Source: Odontocerum albicorne
Lineage: Eukaryota; Arthropoda; Insecta; Trichoptera; Odontoceridae
NCBI GenBank assembly: GCA_949825065.1
Contig: OX463855.1
Span: 40,434,301 to 40,498,300 of the forward strand
Length of the DNA: 64,000 bases
Direction: 5' to 3'
The notes under the pieces: generated by a model
The model's database searches: none
What the model saw: only the letters and a program-made list of their open reading frames with translations
Told to the model about the DNA's origin: nothing
In this document: piece by piece, positions 1 to 10,130 of the stretch
Position numbering within the stretch: the first letter of the stretch is position 1
Layout: each line of letters opens with the position of its first letter
Made by a program: the position numbers and the translations under genes

Positions 1-50
1 ATTGATTGAAAACTTACGGTTTTTATCGCGTATGTATCACTTTTTAAGAC

Positions 51-315
51 TCAATTAAAGGAGCGATGAACTGGGAATGCTAAAAAGCAACATCTGCTCG
101 AGTACAGTTTAAGTCCATGATAGAAGAAGCGCTGAACATTTTTGACGAGATATGGAAGGGCGGCGGGACATTCGAGGATATAATATTGTATAAAAGTGGC
201 CATACATGAATCTGTCAGCGATATTTTTATATTTACATTTTTTTGCATTAAGAAATATATGCGAAGTGTCAATGTATGGAAGAATACGGAATGAAGACAT
301 CAGCAATTGATGCAT
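51..315 (-). mobile_element. Line-A LINE 3' fragment (RT C-terminus)
   Basis: The minus strand encodes a decayed reverse-transcriptase C-terminus with the stretch CCFLAFPVHRSF, matching the copies at 1.1, 39 and 53.5 kb (CLLAFPVYRS). In CR1/Jockey-type LINEs a basic, Phe/Pro-rich segment of this kind lies near the end of ORF2. The 5' part is absent and the 3' end is cut near position 55. Confidence 0.6.
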
Positions 316-329
316 AGATAAAATTCATG

Positions 330-645
330 TTTCAAGTAAGATGAGGAAAGAACCTTTAAGATGGTTTAGACATGTGGAGAGAATTAATGAAGAAAAATGA
401 GTAGACAAGTCAGTAGAATAATGTGTACGTGAAAGAGCTAGACCGAGAACACTATGGTTGGATCAAAAAGACCAAACAGATGAGAGTAGAAAAGGTAAAC
501 CGTGATTGGATCAAGTAGACCAAGTAGATGTGCGTAGAAGAGGTAAACGGTGGTTAGATAAAGTAGACCAAGCAGACGTGCGTGGAAGAGCTAGACCGAG
601 AAAACCATGATTGGATTAAGTAGACCAGATTTTGAAATACTTAAA
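330..645 (+). mobile_element. Line-D (RTE-like LINE) C-terminal fragment
   Basis: The plus strand carries the conserved Line-D C-terminal motifs in decayed form: LRWFRHVERI, then a GRPRKVWLDQ-like motif read here as RARPRTLWLDQ. Reading frames are broken by stops. The GRP..W.D segment has been locally multiplied (separate entry). Confidence 0.6.
423..631 (+). repeat. Four tandem copies of the LINE GRP..W.D segment
   Basis: Four consecutive units of about 48 to 57 bp each contain a cgtggaagag..aga..ggttggatcaagtagaccaa-type block. Each unit encodes a variant of R-[RG]-(ARPR)-W-L-D-Q-V-D-Q-x-D-V. This is a small expansion inside a dead LINE, not seen in other Line-D copies here. Confidence 0.6.
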
Positions 646-1094
646 GTAAAGAAAGAAGTATGAATGATAGAAGATTGTGCAGAACGGGATTTGTTGGAGA
701 CGAGAGTTATGTGTTTGGGTTGAAGAGTATGGAGATCTGTTTCCTCCGTTTAATCAGCATGGGATACGGCGTAATGATATGTTTATATGTATATTATGTT
801 ATGTTGTCAGATTGTCGACACTGCAAAGGAAGTTTATTGCATGCGACAGAAGCCAGTCACTTCAATCAAGATATCCGGATAAAATTGATAAAATTAAATA
901 TTTGTGAATGAAATAATGACCTGATTGCCTACTAAGAATTTAACACGATAAGAAAACAACTGCAGGTGACGTACTATATTTAAGGGCCGTCCCCGTCGAT
1001 TGAAGTGTTTCTGGGTAAACAGTGTTTATAATGTAACAAAATAATTATACAGAAATAAATGTCTTGTTTGGAAAGAAGTTTCGAAATTCTTGAG
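646..1094. other. No recognisable gene; short Line-D tail scrap
   Basis: Around 725 to 785 a phrase resembling the Line-D 3' end (ggagatctgt..cctc, then ggcgtaatgatatg) is visible. The rest is AT-rich with no coding signal. The overlapping short open frames share no motif with anything I recognise. Confidence 0.4.
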
Positions 1095-1790
1095 AACATT
1101 TATTTATATATTTACGAGTATTTAACACTTTTATTGCAAATACTCTTCCAACCAACCAGATAAAAGTAAATGAAGCAAGTTACATGGTTGCATAAATCAT
1201 TCAAATGACTATCCATCCCCACGAAATCTATAAACACATACGTGAGCATATGCCCACGAAAGACGGACAATCATCCAAACATTATTTTTCATATAAAGTG
1301 AGATATCATCAATCAAAAGGAAAGGAAAGGATGGTGGAGAGGAAAGGAAAAGAAAAATCAGGAATGAAACACGTTATTTTACTGACTAGAAATTAAGAGT
1401 TTTTTCAGTCGCTTCTTAAAGCATGCCAAGGACGGAGCGAGTCTTATATTGGTTTGTAACTGATTCTAGAGTCTCTAGACAGTAAAGGACGATGTAAAAA
1501 AGAAGGAGCGGTAAACTGGAAAGGCCAACAAACAATCTCTGTTTGAGCGTAGCGCTAATCCATGATTGGAAAGACGCTGAAAATTTTCAGCGAGATAAGA
1601 TGGGGCGGCGGGAGTGTTAAGGATATTATACAATAGGGACAGTATGTGAATTTGGCGTCTATTTCTAACATTGAACCAGTTCAATGCCTTCTGGTATGAA
1701 GTATGAAAACATTTCGTTAGAACAAAATTTTTGTTCTTCACTTCATTGTAAACGTGCTGAATGTGTATTATTATAAAAGGCAATCATTCA
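1095..1790 (-). mobile_element. Line-A LINE 3' end, best copy
   Basis: Read on the minus strand this contains the RT C-terminus (LRSNRDCLLAFPVYRS, then a LWN..P-like and FKKRLKK-like block in shifted frames) and a long 3' UTR. It ends at about 1100 in a tail reading gcaataaaagtgttaaata. In CR1/Jockey-type LINEs the C-terminal end is followed by a 3' UTR recognised by the element's own RT. The copy is 5'-truncated and frameshifted. The tail contains the octamer TACGAGTA at 1113-1120, where the copies near 53.53 and 38.87 kb read straight through. Confidence 0.7.
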
Positions 1791-2159
1791 ACGCATTTTT
1801 AATACAAATTGCTTGAGTTACAGAAATACCGGAAGTAATCAGACAAAAATATGTTACGAGACCTTCAGTTGCTATCGGAAATAAAGACCGAGACCCACGG
1901 TCTGGCCAATTACCAAGTAGGTCGATAGTTTCTCATCGTACTTTCTATCACGCCGTGTCCTTATCAGGGTTGGATGAATGTGGAAGCAAGGAAGTATGTG
2001 TCGAAATAAGAAAGTCTGGAGTTCTATCATCTCTGCCTACATCGACAAGGAAATAACGTGATAGTATGCATGTATGTTTTTTTTGTCAACATGATCACGC
2101 CACACATTTTTCTCAGTGTACGCATTTCTACACCATTTATTCATATTTTTCCACGTTCA
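1791..2159. other. Mostly unrecognised; minus-strand Line-D scrap at 2105-2162
   Basis: At about 2105 to 2162 the minus strand reads as a Line-D fragment (cgcatttctacac..ttattcatattttt ccacgt-type block). At 1880 to 2060 a further tail-like phrase is present (gaaagtctgg..ctatcatctctgcctac). No gene is seen. Confidence 0.4.
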
Positions 2160-2680
2160 CTTAAATAAATTCATACATAATTTATAGTTAAGGCATTAAC
2201 GTTGTGGAGGTTTAAAGACGTTGTAATTTGTTTTATCAAACACTGTTTATTCCAATTTTTGTAACGGTATAACCCTACCGGTTTCAAGGTTTTCACCTCA
2301 TCATCAGGGGAGCACAAATAAGACTGAATTATGTTCGAACTGGTACCGAGATACACGCTTCTAACAGTGAACATTCGGGTTGGGGACTGAGGGAGGCATG
2401 GGACGACCTCGGCGAGCAGCAGAGAGATTCTTGGTATATATGTGTTTGCTAGATGTTCACCTCGATGCACTAACTTAGAAATTTCTTGGGCCTCTAACCT
2501 GTTCAATTTATTTCCGTTACTACTGATATGTAAGAATTTGGCATCATCGATAGAAAATGTATGATTTTCACGCTGACAATGATTAGCCATTTCAGAATAA
2601 ATTAGAGGATTTGTTAAGGCGGATTTGTGTTCACGAAATCTCTTTTCAAAAGATCTTTCTGTCTTTTCTATATAGAAAAC
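2160..2680 (-). mobile_element. Penelope-like element 3' part with GIY-YIG-like C-terminus
   Basis: The minus frame is open from about 2698 to 2171. It contains IEKTERSFEKRFREHKSA, then SEMANHC..E.H.F, a hydrophobic strand, and LNRLEAQEISKL. This order (basic R..F..R..EH helix, A.H.....H, R...E..EI) resembles the C-terminal GIY-YIG endonuclease of Penelope-like retroelements. The GIY and YIG residues themselves lie upstream and are lost. The frame runs on into a 3' segment ending at the family terminus (gttaaggcattaac). It abuts an inverted copy at about 2680. Family assignment is by motif order only. Confidence 0.6.
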
Positions 2681-2862
2681 CAGCCCGCATGTTAACCGTT
2701 AGAAGCGTGTATATCGGTACCAGTTCGATCAGAATTCAGTCTTGTTTGTGCTCCCCTGAAGATGAGGTGTGCACCTTGAAACCGGTAGGGTTATACCGTT
2801 ACAAAAAGTGGAATAAACAGTGTTTGATAAAAACAATTTACAATAACCATTTTTATTTAACA
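2681..2862 (+). mobile_element. Penelope-like element 3' tail, inverted partner
   Basis: This is a plus-strand copy of the same 3' segment found on the minus strand at 2160-2400: SVYIGTSS, then CLCSPEDEV, LKPVGLYRYKKWNKQCL. It faces away from its neighbour, so the two 3' ends point outward and the truncated ends meet near 2680. The extreme terminus (after aacagtgtttgataaaa) is lost or divergent. Confidence 0.65.
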
Positions 2863-3159
2863 AATCATTTCAGGTTATATGTTAAGGCTCTTTGCCCGTT
2901 CTGAAACGGCTGACTTATATCTACGACATTCACACATAAATATTTGAACAGATTTAACAACTTTCTCACTAACAAAAATGTCTTCCGGTTTATCTGTCAA
3001 AACTCTCTTATTTCCTCTTCCCTCTTTACGTTCGCAGTGAATCTGGGGTTGTGAGGGGGTGTATTAATATGTTTAATAATTCTCGTACCCATTTGTAGAG
3101 TTGATAATTGTTTTAACTGCTTATTTGTTATATATTTTTATTATAACTGTTGTATCGGA

Positions 3160-3238
3160 AATCGTATGAGATGTATGGATGAGGAAGAGGCGAAATATGT
3201 GTATCGAGATAGAAAAGCCTGGCACTCTGTCCTCTCTA
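3160..3238 (+). mobile_element. Line-D 3' tail
   Basis: This is the last part of Line-D: gaggaagaggcgaaatatgt, gatagaaaagcctggcactc, and a truncated ctctc phrase. It joins directly to a Line-B tail at about 3239. Confidence 0.6.
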
Positions 3239-3405
3239 TCTTCCTCAGTGAGATACAGGCAAAAGCCTAGTTTACTGGGGATACGACAAATGAAAGGCAA
3301 CAAACCCAGATCCATTAAAATTGTATGTCCAAATCAAATTACCTGTTGTTTTTTCTCAAATTGTGTATATTTCGTCATGTGTAATAATAAATAAAAAAAA
3401 AAAAT
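3239..3405 (+). mobile_element. Line-B 3' tail
   Basis: The segment starts cagtgagatacaggcaaaag and includes acaacaaacccagatcc-type sequence. It ends in AATAAATAAA-type A-rich DNA. It matches the 3' ends of the longer Line-B copies at 12.3, 42.5 and 57.1 kb. Only the terminal ~165 bp are present, typical of extreme 5' truncation. Confidence 0.75.
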
Positions 3406-3819
3406 ATATCTAACCCGACTGGGAGATGGCGTGTTGGTATTCCTACATAATGGGCGTGAGAGTGAGGGCTGAAAAACATCTGATCTTCTCGACCTCTATT
3501 GGTGGGGGTGTATCTCGATTGGTAGGATATTGTGAGATGGGCCCAGATTTTTTATAGCTTTTCCATTGCTTTAAAATATATGGGTATTACGAGTATATTA
3601 TGTACATACTTTGCTTTCAATAAACCATAATATATTTATTTCATACAATCCCTTAATACGTTATGCGCCCTGAGTCTTTTTTTGCGTGTGTATGTCCAAA
3701 TCGTAGCGCATATGCCGACATGAATTTCCGATTAAACGATATCTCAAGATAAGTAAGAATGAGTCGTCGATTCCAACTGATATCTTGAAAAATAAAGACT
3801 GAATGGTATGAGTGAATAG

Positions 3820-4000
3820 CGACCTCCATGGCCTAGTTGATAAGACGTCTGTCTTCCAGCCCGAGAGTTGTGATTCCTATTTTTACCCATTTAAAAGGGT
3901 ACCAGTCCAGTTATCACATAAGGGCTGTTTAACAGATATCTGTTTGGTTTAAAGAAATTGCAACGTGGCAAATAAACACGTTTGATTGTATTTTGTCAGA
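3820..4000 (+). mobile_element. SINE-1 (tRNA-like head, LINE-type tail)
   Basis: The head reads ccatggcctagttgataaga, which fits a Pol III box A. It is followed by a degenerate box B region, a gattcc/ccagt body, and a tail containing ttgcaacgtggcaaataaac. The same head occurs at 47.05 kb. It is not a tRNA gene: the acceptor stem and anticodon arm do not close. Confidence 0.55.
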
Positions 4001-4137
4001 CAAGTGTCTTACCACCAGGCCTCGGAGGTTGTAACTTGTACTCGTAAAGAATTAAATTTGATTGTTGATGACACTGGTTATTGCAGTAATGATGAAACTG
4101 TATTGTTTCTTATTCAATAATAACCAACTCTAGTCAT

Positions 4138-4470
4138 AACACGGAATGAAGTGATTAGGGAGGAATGTGAACTAAAGATTGGCGTTTTAAGTAAGATGAA
4201 AAAGAAAACTGTGAGATGGTTGGGCCATGTAGAACGAATGAATGAATATTAACAAAACAAATCACCAGTGCTTATGTGAGTGGAACGCGTGAAAGATCAA
4301 GTACAAGGAAAGTATGGTTGGATCGAGCGAATTATATATTGAACGAAGTAAACGTTACAAGACAGATAACTCGTAGGATTTGTGTGAGAAGATGTGTGAA
4401 TGGAGAAGAAGGGAGGACGTTTGACACTAAGTCCTCCCTGCCTACTCCGACAGGGAAACGGTATGAAGGT
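4138..4470 (+). mobile_element. Line-D C-terminal fragment
   Basis: Decayed motifs occur in the expected order: a RNEVIREECELK-like block, VRWLGHVERMNE, a GRPRKVWLD-like block and the terminal CRR..N.EE. It ends with the family phrase tgcctactccgacagggaaa. Stops and frameshifts show it is dead. Confidence 0.65.
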
Positions 4471-4611
4471 AAACAAATTTATTTGCAGTATTTCTAATTA
4501 ATTCCTTTTCATAAAGAATTTTCCTGAAATTAACATTTTAATAAAATTGAATCCAACATATTCGCTTTTACTGGGTAATATACTAAAATTTTCTACAGTT
4601 TTCTGTGTTTT

Positions 4612-4790
4612 GATTTTTCAACCTTAATGATTAGATGGATAGACGTATGTTTTCCAGCGTGGGGTTTGATTCTGATTCTGTTTTTCACTTAAGACCTCTT
4701 GAACATATTTCTGATTGGTAGAAAATGCCACATGGCAATAAGCCTGCAAAGCTATGCCAATATAAATTATTACCAACCCTATTTATTTAA
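4612..4790 (+). mobile_element. SINE-1 copy
   Basis: The segment shows a tRNA-like head (taatgattagatggatagac, then ggggtttgattctgattc as box B), the body tttcacttaagacctcttga, and the tail tgccacatggcaataagcct. It is useful as an uninterrupted reference for the SINE copies at 31.2 and 34.4 kb that carry TTAA elements. Confidence 0.6.
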
Positions 4791-5570
4791 ATAATTTCAA
4801 ATGAAAATTAAGTAATATATTTATGAAATATAAATTTTAAAATGTAAACATTTATTCCCCCGATCCCAACAATAGTGAAAATGTTTGTCGAAAATTTAAA
4901 TAAACACATTTATGACATTTAAAAATATTTTGCCCATTGACTAATGAATTAAAGAGTATTGCTTACAAATAGGAATGTAAAACCTAATATTAAAAATTAA
5001 AATTCGTAAATCAAAATTCGTTTGTTTAAATTATAACAAAAATTAAAAAGTTTATATTAAAAAGTTTATATATAGATAAAACAGTAAATATGTTTACATA
5101 AATGTATAAAAAAAGCATCGTCACTAATAAATACCAGGAAAAAAACACAATGGGTGTCATATATGAACGCGATAGTATGACGTACAAACCTCGAAGTCAC
5201 ATCGAAAACCGCACTTTAATAATCAGATGGTCACAGACAATACAAAAAAAAAACGACAATAATAAATTGTTACAAACAAATTATTTCATTTAATTTTATA
5301 TTATTTCACATTTATTTATTATTAAAAAAAAAAAAAAAACGAAAGCACTCAATCACATGTTCGTTTATTAAACAGATTAATTATATTTTTCGTAGTTCAT
5401 AAACGAACACTATTAACAACATAAAAAAGGATAAATATTATGCAATATTTATTATAATAATTATGTCTTTCACTCGTTTTTATATACGGAGGATACATAT
5501 TTAGTTTTTTTTTTTTATATATATATATATAATGTTTTGTTATTGTTTCGCGAGTTGTGTTAAGTAAGGG
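4791..5570. other. AT-rich spacer with poly(A) and (TA)n tracts
   Basis: Long A-rich runs lie at 5323-5339 and a T tract followed by a (TA)n run at 5505-5531. The short open frames in this stretch show no motif. I see no element boundary. Confidence 0.5.
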
Positions 5571-5725
5571 TTGCGCGCGCACTCGAGTCACGTCGCCGTG
5601 TAGCTAGACATAGCGGAGAGGACCGCACCTGCGCAGCGCCGCGCTATACTAACCAGCTACATACAGTGCGCGCACTCAGAGCCGGCCCGGCCGAACGGAA
5701 AGCTTCCGGTCGGGCCGAACCCCTC
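5571..5725. other. GC-rich island with hairpin
   Basis: A sharply GC-rich stretch in AT-rich surroundings contains gcgcgcgc, ctgcgcagcgccgcgc and an inverted repeat around 5682-5714 (ggcccgg..ggaa agc ttcc..gggcc). Such islands can be promoters or first exons in insects. I see no linked open frame that supports either, so the identity is open. Confidence 0.35.
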
Positions 5726-5954
5726 TCCTTGTGCTATCGCACAACTCAAATGCAATACATTATGCGAATTCTATTAACTGGGTTTTTTTTTTTAAATAAT
5801 GTTCCTTTAACATTTTTTGAAAAACGAATCAATTATATCAATATTGTTCTATATATAAATAACCACGTATTGGATAGAATTCTACCTTAACTAAATGGTT
5901 TGATGTTTCGAAAGGTGTAAAGCAAGGATGCGTTATGTCACCTTGGTTGTTCAA

Positions 5955-6438
5955 TATTTATATTAATTCATTTATTAATTTTTTCAAAACAGGCGTAGCC
6001 CCAATTACTTTGAAAAATACAAGACATATTAAAAAAGAAGAAAAATTACATAGAAAAAAAATTATATAAAATAAAAAATAATATATATGCATACATACAA
6101 GTATATACACACAAACATATGATACACATATATTCAGTCACTTAAGTACGTTGATGAGTGCTTTCTAATGCGCTCAATCTAAGAAGAAAATTTACTTTTG
6201 CTTTTGGTAATGTGATATGAAATATGTCAATATCCGAAGCAGTCCCGTTCAAAAGAGTTAAGGCCCTTCCAACAGGCATAGCGGCTGGAAGACCCGTTCT
6301 TGGGTATGCTATTGAGAACAGTTCTTGCCGGCGCAGTCTAGTGTAATTGTTAGAAACATTTAATGCTAATATTTGTAGTAATGCTGGACAGTTCACAACT
6401 CCTCGAATGAGTTTGACAACGTATACCAGGAGACGCAG
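5955..6438 (-). mobile_element. Line-C LINE 3' end
   Basis: The minus strand encodes an RT C-terminus with YTRLRRQELF, then a P..R....N-like segment (MPVGRALTLLN) and IFHITLPKAK. This resembles the end of CR1/Jockey ORF2 (RR..LF..P.aRT....P..R...lyN). A 3' UTR follows toward lower coordinates and ends in TTTATTAA-type DNA. A closely similar copy lies at 28.3-28.9 kb. The C-terminal frame is open but 5'-truncated. Confidence 0.65.
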
Positions 6439-7144
6439 AATGCAAAAGAACTACAGAGATCAATTGGTGGCATAGAAATGTCGTATGGGATTAATGTATG
6501 CAGAGATGACATGTTAGTATTAGCGGAGAGGGACGATAAATTGTCGAATTTGATAAGTAAATTATATGAGAGATGGGAATTGAAAATTATGAGAATGAAA
6601 GTTGCAAAATTCAAAGAAGTAGTGATAGAAAAGTGTGAAAGGAGAAGTGAATGCGACATATATGATTAATACAAGATTGGAGCAAATTTGCTATTCGGGT
6701 AGTATTTTCGGACATGACCGAAGAGTTGAGAGGGATAAACAACGGTGTGTAGAGATAGGAAGAAAGTTAATGGGGTACTAAAACACACATATTCAAACCG
6801 GACAGAATCAAAATCTGCTAACATAATAATCCATAATACTATTCTGGTGCCAACTTTGATGTATGTAAGCGAAACGAGGACGTGGAATAAGACTGAGGAG
6901 CCAAATATATGGTGTAGAAATGCGTCCATTGAGAAGAATGCATGGAGGACTATGTATGGCAAAATACAGAATGAACTGATACGGGATTAATGTAAACATA
7001 ACCTGTTAAGTAAGATGAAGAAGGGCATACTTGGGCATGTGGAATGAATGAATAAAAAAAACTAACAAAACAGATATATATAGTGCAGATGTGAGTTGAA
7101 GGCGTTTGAGACGATCAATGAAAGTATGGTTGGATCAAAGAAAA
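6439..7144 (+). mobile_element. Line-D, longest piece, with RT palm motif
   Basis: This is the most informative Line-D copy. An open segment at 6478-6669 contains GINVCRDDMLVLAERDDKL, where DDM is the catalytic YADD-type motif C of LINE reverse transcriptases (YA replaced by CR). It continues with a thumb-like LYER.....M.VAK. Further downstream and in shifted frames are NIIIHNTILVPTLMY, ETRTWNKTEE, a RNELIRD-like block, and a decayed GRPRKVWLD-type segment. RTE-type RTs end this way. The element is interrupted at 7145 by a mariner-like derivative and resumes at 7699. Confidence 0.7.
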
Positions 7145-7698
7145 GGGTCTTTCAAATTAAGCGGGTTTTTTAAATTCTTGGATAAAACACAGATGGCGTC
7201 GCGAACTTGCCTGGGTCTTGTGACATTTGAAAAGTGTAATGTATGACATTTATAAAAATGGAATCGTATACAATACAACAACGCGTTCAAATTGTTGAAT
7301 TATTTTATGTATTGTAATCTCCGGAAACGGTAATTTTAATTGGGCACCAAGATTATGTGATCTGACACCGTTGTATTATTTTCTCTGGGGTTACGTTAAA
7401 CGCCAGGTCTATAAGAATGACCCCCGATCAATTCCTGAGCTGAAGGACGAAATTATTCGCGTTATTGGTGAGTTAGAACCGCAATTATGCCAAAATATCA
7501 TCGAAAATGTTTACAAAATAGTGGACATCTGTGGAGCGGCAAGAGGTGGACATTTGGCGGATATTGATTTTTGTGTTTAAATGTCATACATTATACTTCA
7601 ATGACCAATAAAAAAAATTTGAAATCAAAGCAAATTGTGTGTTTTATTCAAGAATTAAAAAAAATTAATTAAAAAAACAACTCAATTTGAAAGAACCT
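7145..7698 (+). mobile_element. Mariner-like deletion derivative (N- and C-terminal transposase ends only)
   Basis: The element has imperfect terminal inverted repeats beginning gggtctttcaaatt and ending aatttgaaagaacct. It sits within Line-D. It carries a start at 7258 (MESYTIQQRVQIVELFY) followed soon by a stop. It then jumps to a transposase C-terminus (CDLTPLYYFLWGYVK, VYKN.PRSIPELKDEIIRV, ICGAARGGH) ending near 7580. In this IS630/Tc1/mariner branch the motif is normally DLTPLDYFLWGYVK; here the third acidic residue is Tyr. Most of the catalytic domain is missing, so it must have moved in trans. A second copy lies reversed at 27429-27971. Confidence 0.75.
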
Positions 7699-7862
7699 TT
7701 ACCATAAACTCGTATATTCTGAAAAAAGAAAATTTAGAAAGTCAAAGAAATCGTAGAAGTTGTATGGATGGAGAAGAGGCTAAGTGTGTCGAAATAGGAA
7801 AGTCTAACGCTCTGTTATCTCTGCCTACCCCGACAGGAGATGATGTGATGCTATGAATATAA
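7699..7862 (+). mobile_element. Line-D 3' tail (continuation)
   Basis: Sequence resumes as gaaagtcaaagaaatcgtag, then agaggctaagtgtgtcgaaa and tctgcctaccccgacaggag. This is the part of Line-D expected after the stretch that ends at 7144. It supports insertion of the mariner-like derivative into an existing Line-D. Confidence 0.65.
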
Positions 7863-8049
7863 TTCCCAAATTAAAGGTTTGCAAAAATACTGTACACTTT
7901 GGAGGTAACTATTTAACTTATTCTCGTATTGAATGATGTGTTGTGCAATTATCAATCAAATGATTATTTTCTCACTCATATTTTCATTTGAGAGTCTTAA
8001 TTCATTAGCCATTCGTTAACTATTGCTAGTGTTATCCAAATCCGTCAAT

Positions 8050-8460
8050 TTGAATCCCCTTAGTGGCAAAGACGGACAATAACCCGAACATTCCGTTTCA
8101 TATATGAGTGGATCAGAACCAGATTTGACTATCCCACAAAAATATTAAATTTAAGTTAGGCACATACGCTAAATCTTTATACCCATTTCTATCAGAACCG
8201 AACATGATTATGAGGTTATAGTTCACCATAAGTGATGACATCTACCGTTACATTTTGCAAACAATAGAAAACAAACCATTTTTTAATAGATCTGCAACTT
8301 TGAAGTCAATTATCTCAAAACAAGATAAATGTGGGATAGTCATGTCTGGTTCTGACACACTCATATGTAGAGTAAGATATCGTAAATCAAAGGAAAAGAA
8401 AGGGATGGTGGAGAGGAAAGAAAAAATCAGGAATGCAACACGTTATATTACTTACTAGTT
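8050..8460 (-). mobile_element. Line-A 3' UTR fragment, interrupted
   Basis: Two pieces of Line-A 3' UTR are visible: aaagacggacaataacccga near 8070, and gtaaatcaaaggaaaagaaa through a gaatgcaacacgttatatta phrase at 8370-8455. About 250 bp of unrelated sequence lies between them. Confidence 0.5.
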
Positions 8461-8794
8461 AGAGGGCCCTCGAGAAGAGTTTGTTATTTAAAGGGCGTCG
8501 TTTTGTAAATTACCCATTTATTAATAATAAAATGTTTTTTTGTGACTGTTCCACAAGTATATCGCGACACTACGAATATTTGCAAAATACTTAACATAAT
8601 GCAATTGTAACGAAAAACTAATCAATTTTATTATTTCCGGTATACAATCGCTGGGTGTATAGTATGCGATTGACAACATTGATTGTGACTAAATCTTCCA
8701 TATGGTACCGTACCGACCGCATCATCGTTTTACTAAACCTACAATAACGGAATTTTGCTACCAGGAAATTGAAAAATTACTGTTTGTGCCTTAA

Positions 8795-9009
8795 CACTTG
8801 CCTTACTGTGCAAAAAAGTTCCCCCAACCACGGTGCTGGACGCTAAGCGTCCAGTGAAAAATTTATATTTTTAATTAAAATTATGCAAAATCCTCTAGGT
8901 TATTTTGTGTAATTAGCTATAAAAATCATTTTATTATGTGTTAAAACGTCAAATGATCAAATAAAATATAAGTCCTGGCCACTCGCTGTCCATCACAGGG
9001 TGGCAAGTG
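8795..9009. mobile_element. TTAA-flanked piggyBac-like MITE
   Basis: A 215-bp element is bounded by TTAA at 8791-8794 and 9010-9013. The ends are inverted: cacttgccttactgtg on the left and cacagggtggcaagtg on the right. It contains a near-perfect small palindrome, tggacgctaagcgtcca, at 8848-8864. TTAA duplication with short terminal repeats is the hallmark of piggyBac-type transposition. There is no coding capacity. Confidence 0.75.
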
Positions 9010-9233
9010 TTAAAACAAAAATAACAATTCGCTTCGTTGTGGGGGATCAATTAAAAAGCTAGAGTTGTCTTGTCGAGCTTTCAAAGTGACTGGCATTATC
9101 GCATAGAATCAACATTATATGGGGTAGGAAAGGAAATAATAATAAATAGAATAGGGATTGTTTAAAAAAACATGAAAAGAAAAAAATACGAGCTGAATTT
9201 GAAACAACACCCTTAATTTTATTTATTTATAAG

Positions 9234-9395
9234 TAAACAGTACAATGTACCTTATAACAAAACGGTACAATGTACCCTATAACAAAACGGTACGATGTAC
9301 CTCATAACAAAACAGTACAATGTACCTTATGATATAACAAAACAGTACAATGTACCTTATAACAAAACGGGACAACGTACCTTATAACAAAAAAA
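9234..9395. repeat. Tandem repeat, ~24-bp unit, about 6 copies
   Basis: The unit is approximately gtacaatgtaccttataaca plus aaacg. It contains the palindrome gtacAATgtac. One unit carries an extra tgatata. Confidence 0.85.
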
Positions 9396-9756
9396 AACAG
9401 TAGTGAGCGCTCAACACATTAAGTGTGACAGACTACCAAAATAAATTGAATTTTTTTAATACAATTTACAACAAAAATATTTATAATGAAACAGTTATCA
9501 AATCCTTAAATCACATGTTACCAACACAATACGGGTCTGTCCATAGGCGCACAGTCCGCACTGCAAAAACATACAAACGCAATAGACCAATCATTGAAAA
9601 ACAAATAAAATACAAATTGATAACAAAATATAAAAGACAGAATCAGAGAGCTACAGCTTCACAAATCCTCAAAACCCACGGGGTGGAATGGGGTGGAATG
9701 GGGGGGTGGGGGGGGTTCACAAAAAGAGTAAAAAAAATCCAATAAATAATTAAAAT
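9396..9756. other. AT-rich stretch with a G-rich run
   Basis: An open frame at 9425-9745 encodes a basic protein (106 codons) ending in a Gly/Trp-rich run that comes from the G tract at 9680-9715. It has no recognisable domain. The C-terminal composition follows the low-complexity DNA, so I do not call it a gene. Confidence 0.35.
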
Positions 9757-10040
9757 ATACAAAGTGAGATATCATCAATCAAAAGGAAAGGAAGGGATGG
9801 TGGAGAGGTAAGGAAAAGAAAAATCGGGAATGAAACACGTTATTTTACTGTCTAGAAATTAAGAGTTTTTCAGTCGCTTCTTAAAGCATGCCAAGGACGG
9901 AGCGAGTCTTATATTGGTTTGTAACTGATTCCAGAGTCTCACTGAATGGACAGTAAAGGACGACGTAAAAAAAGAGAAGCGGTGAATTGGAAAGGACAAT
10001 AAACAATCTGTTTGAGCGTAGCGCTAATCCATAATTGCTA
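9757..10040 (-). mobile_element. Line-A LINE fragment
   Basis: The sequence is nearly identical in order to 1300-1570 (gagatatcatcaatcaaaag, gaatgaaacacgttatttta, agcatgccaaggacggagcg, gtagcgctaatccataattg). It lacks the 3' tail and the more upstream RT part. Confidence 0.7.
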
Positions 10041-10130
10041 TATTACTAATGATTTAATATATGCTGGCATCTATAAAGACAGCTTTTTGCCGAAACAGAG
10101 TATTTGTTTTTTTATTTATGTTCTCTAGAT

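Noticed and set aside
9425..9745. Possible 106-codon basic protein
   Set aside because: It has no recognisable domain, and its Gly/Trp tail is translated from a G-run. There are no neighbouring exons.
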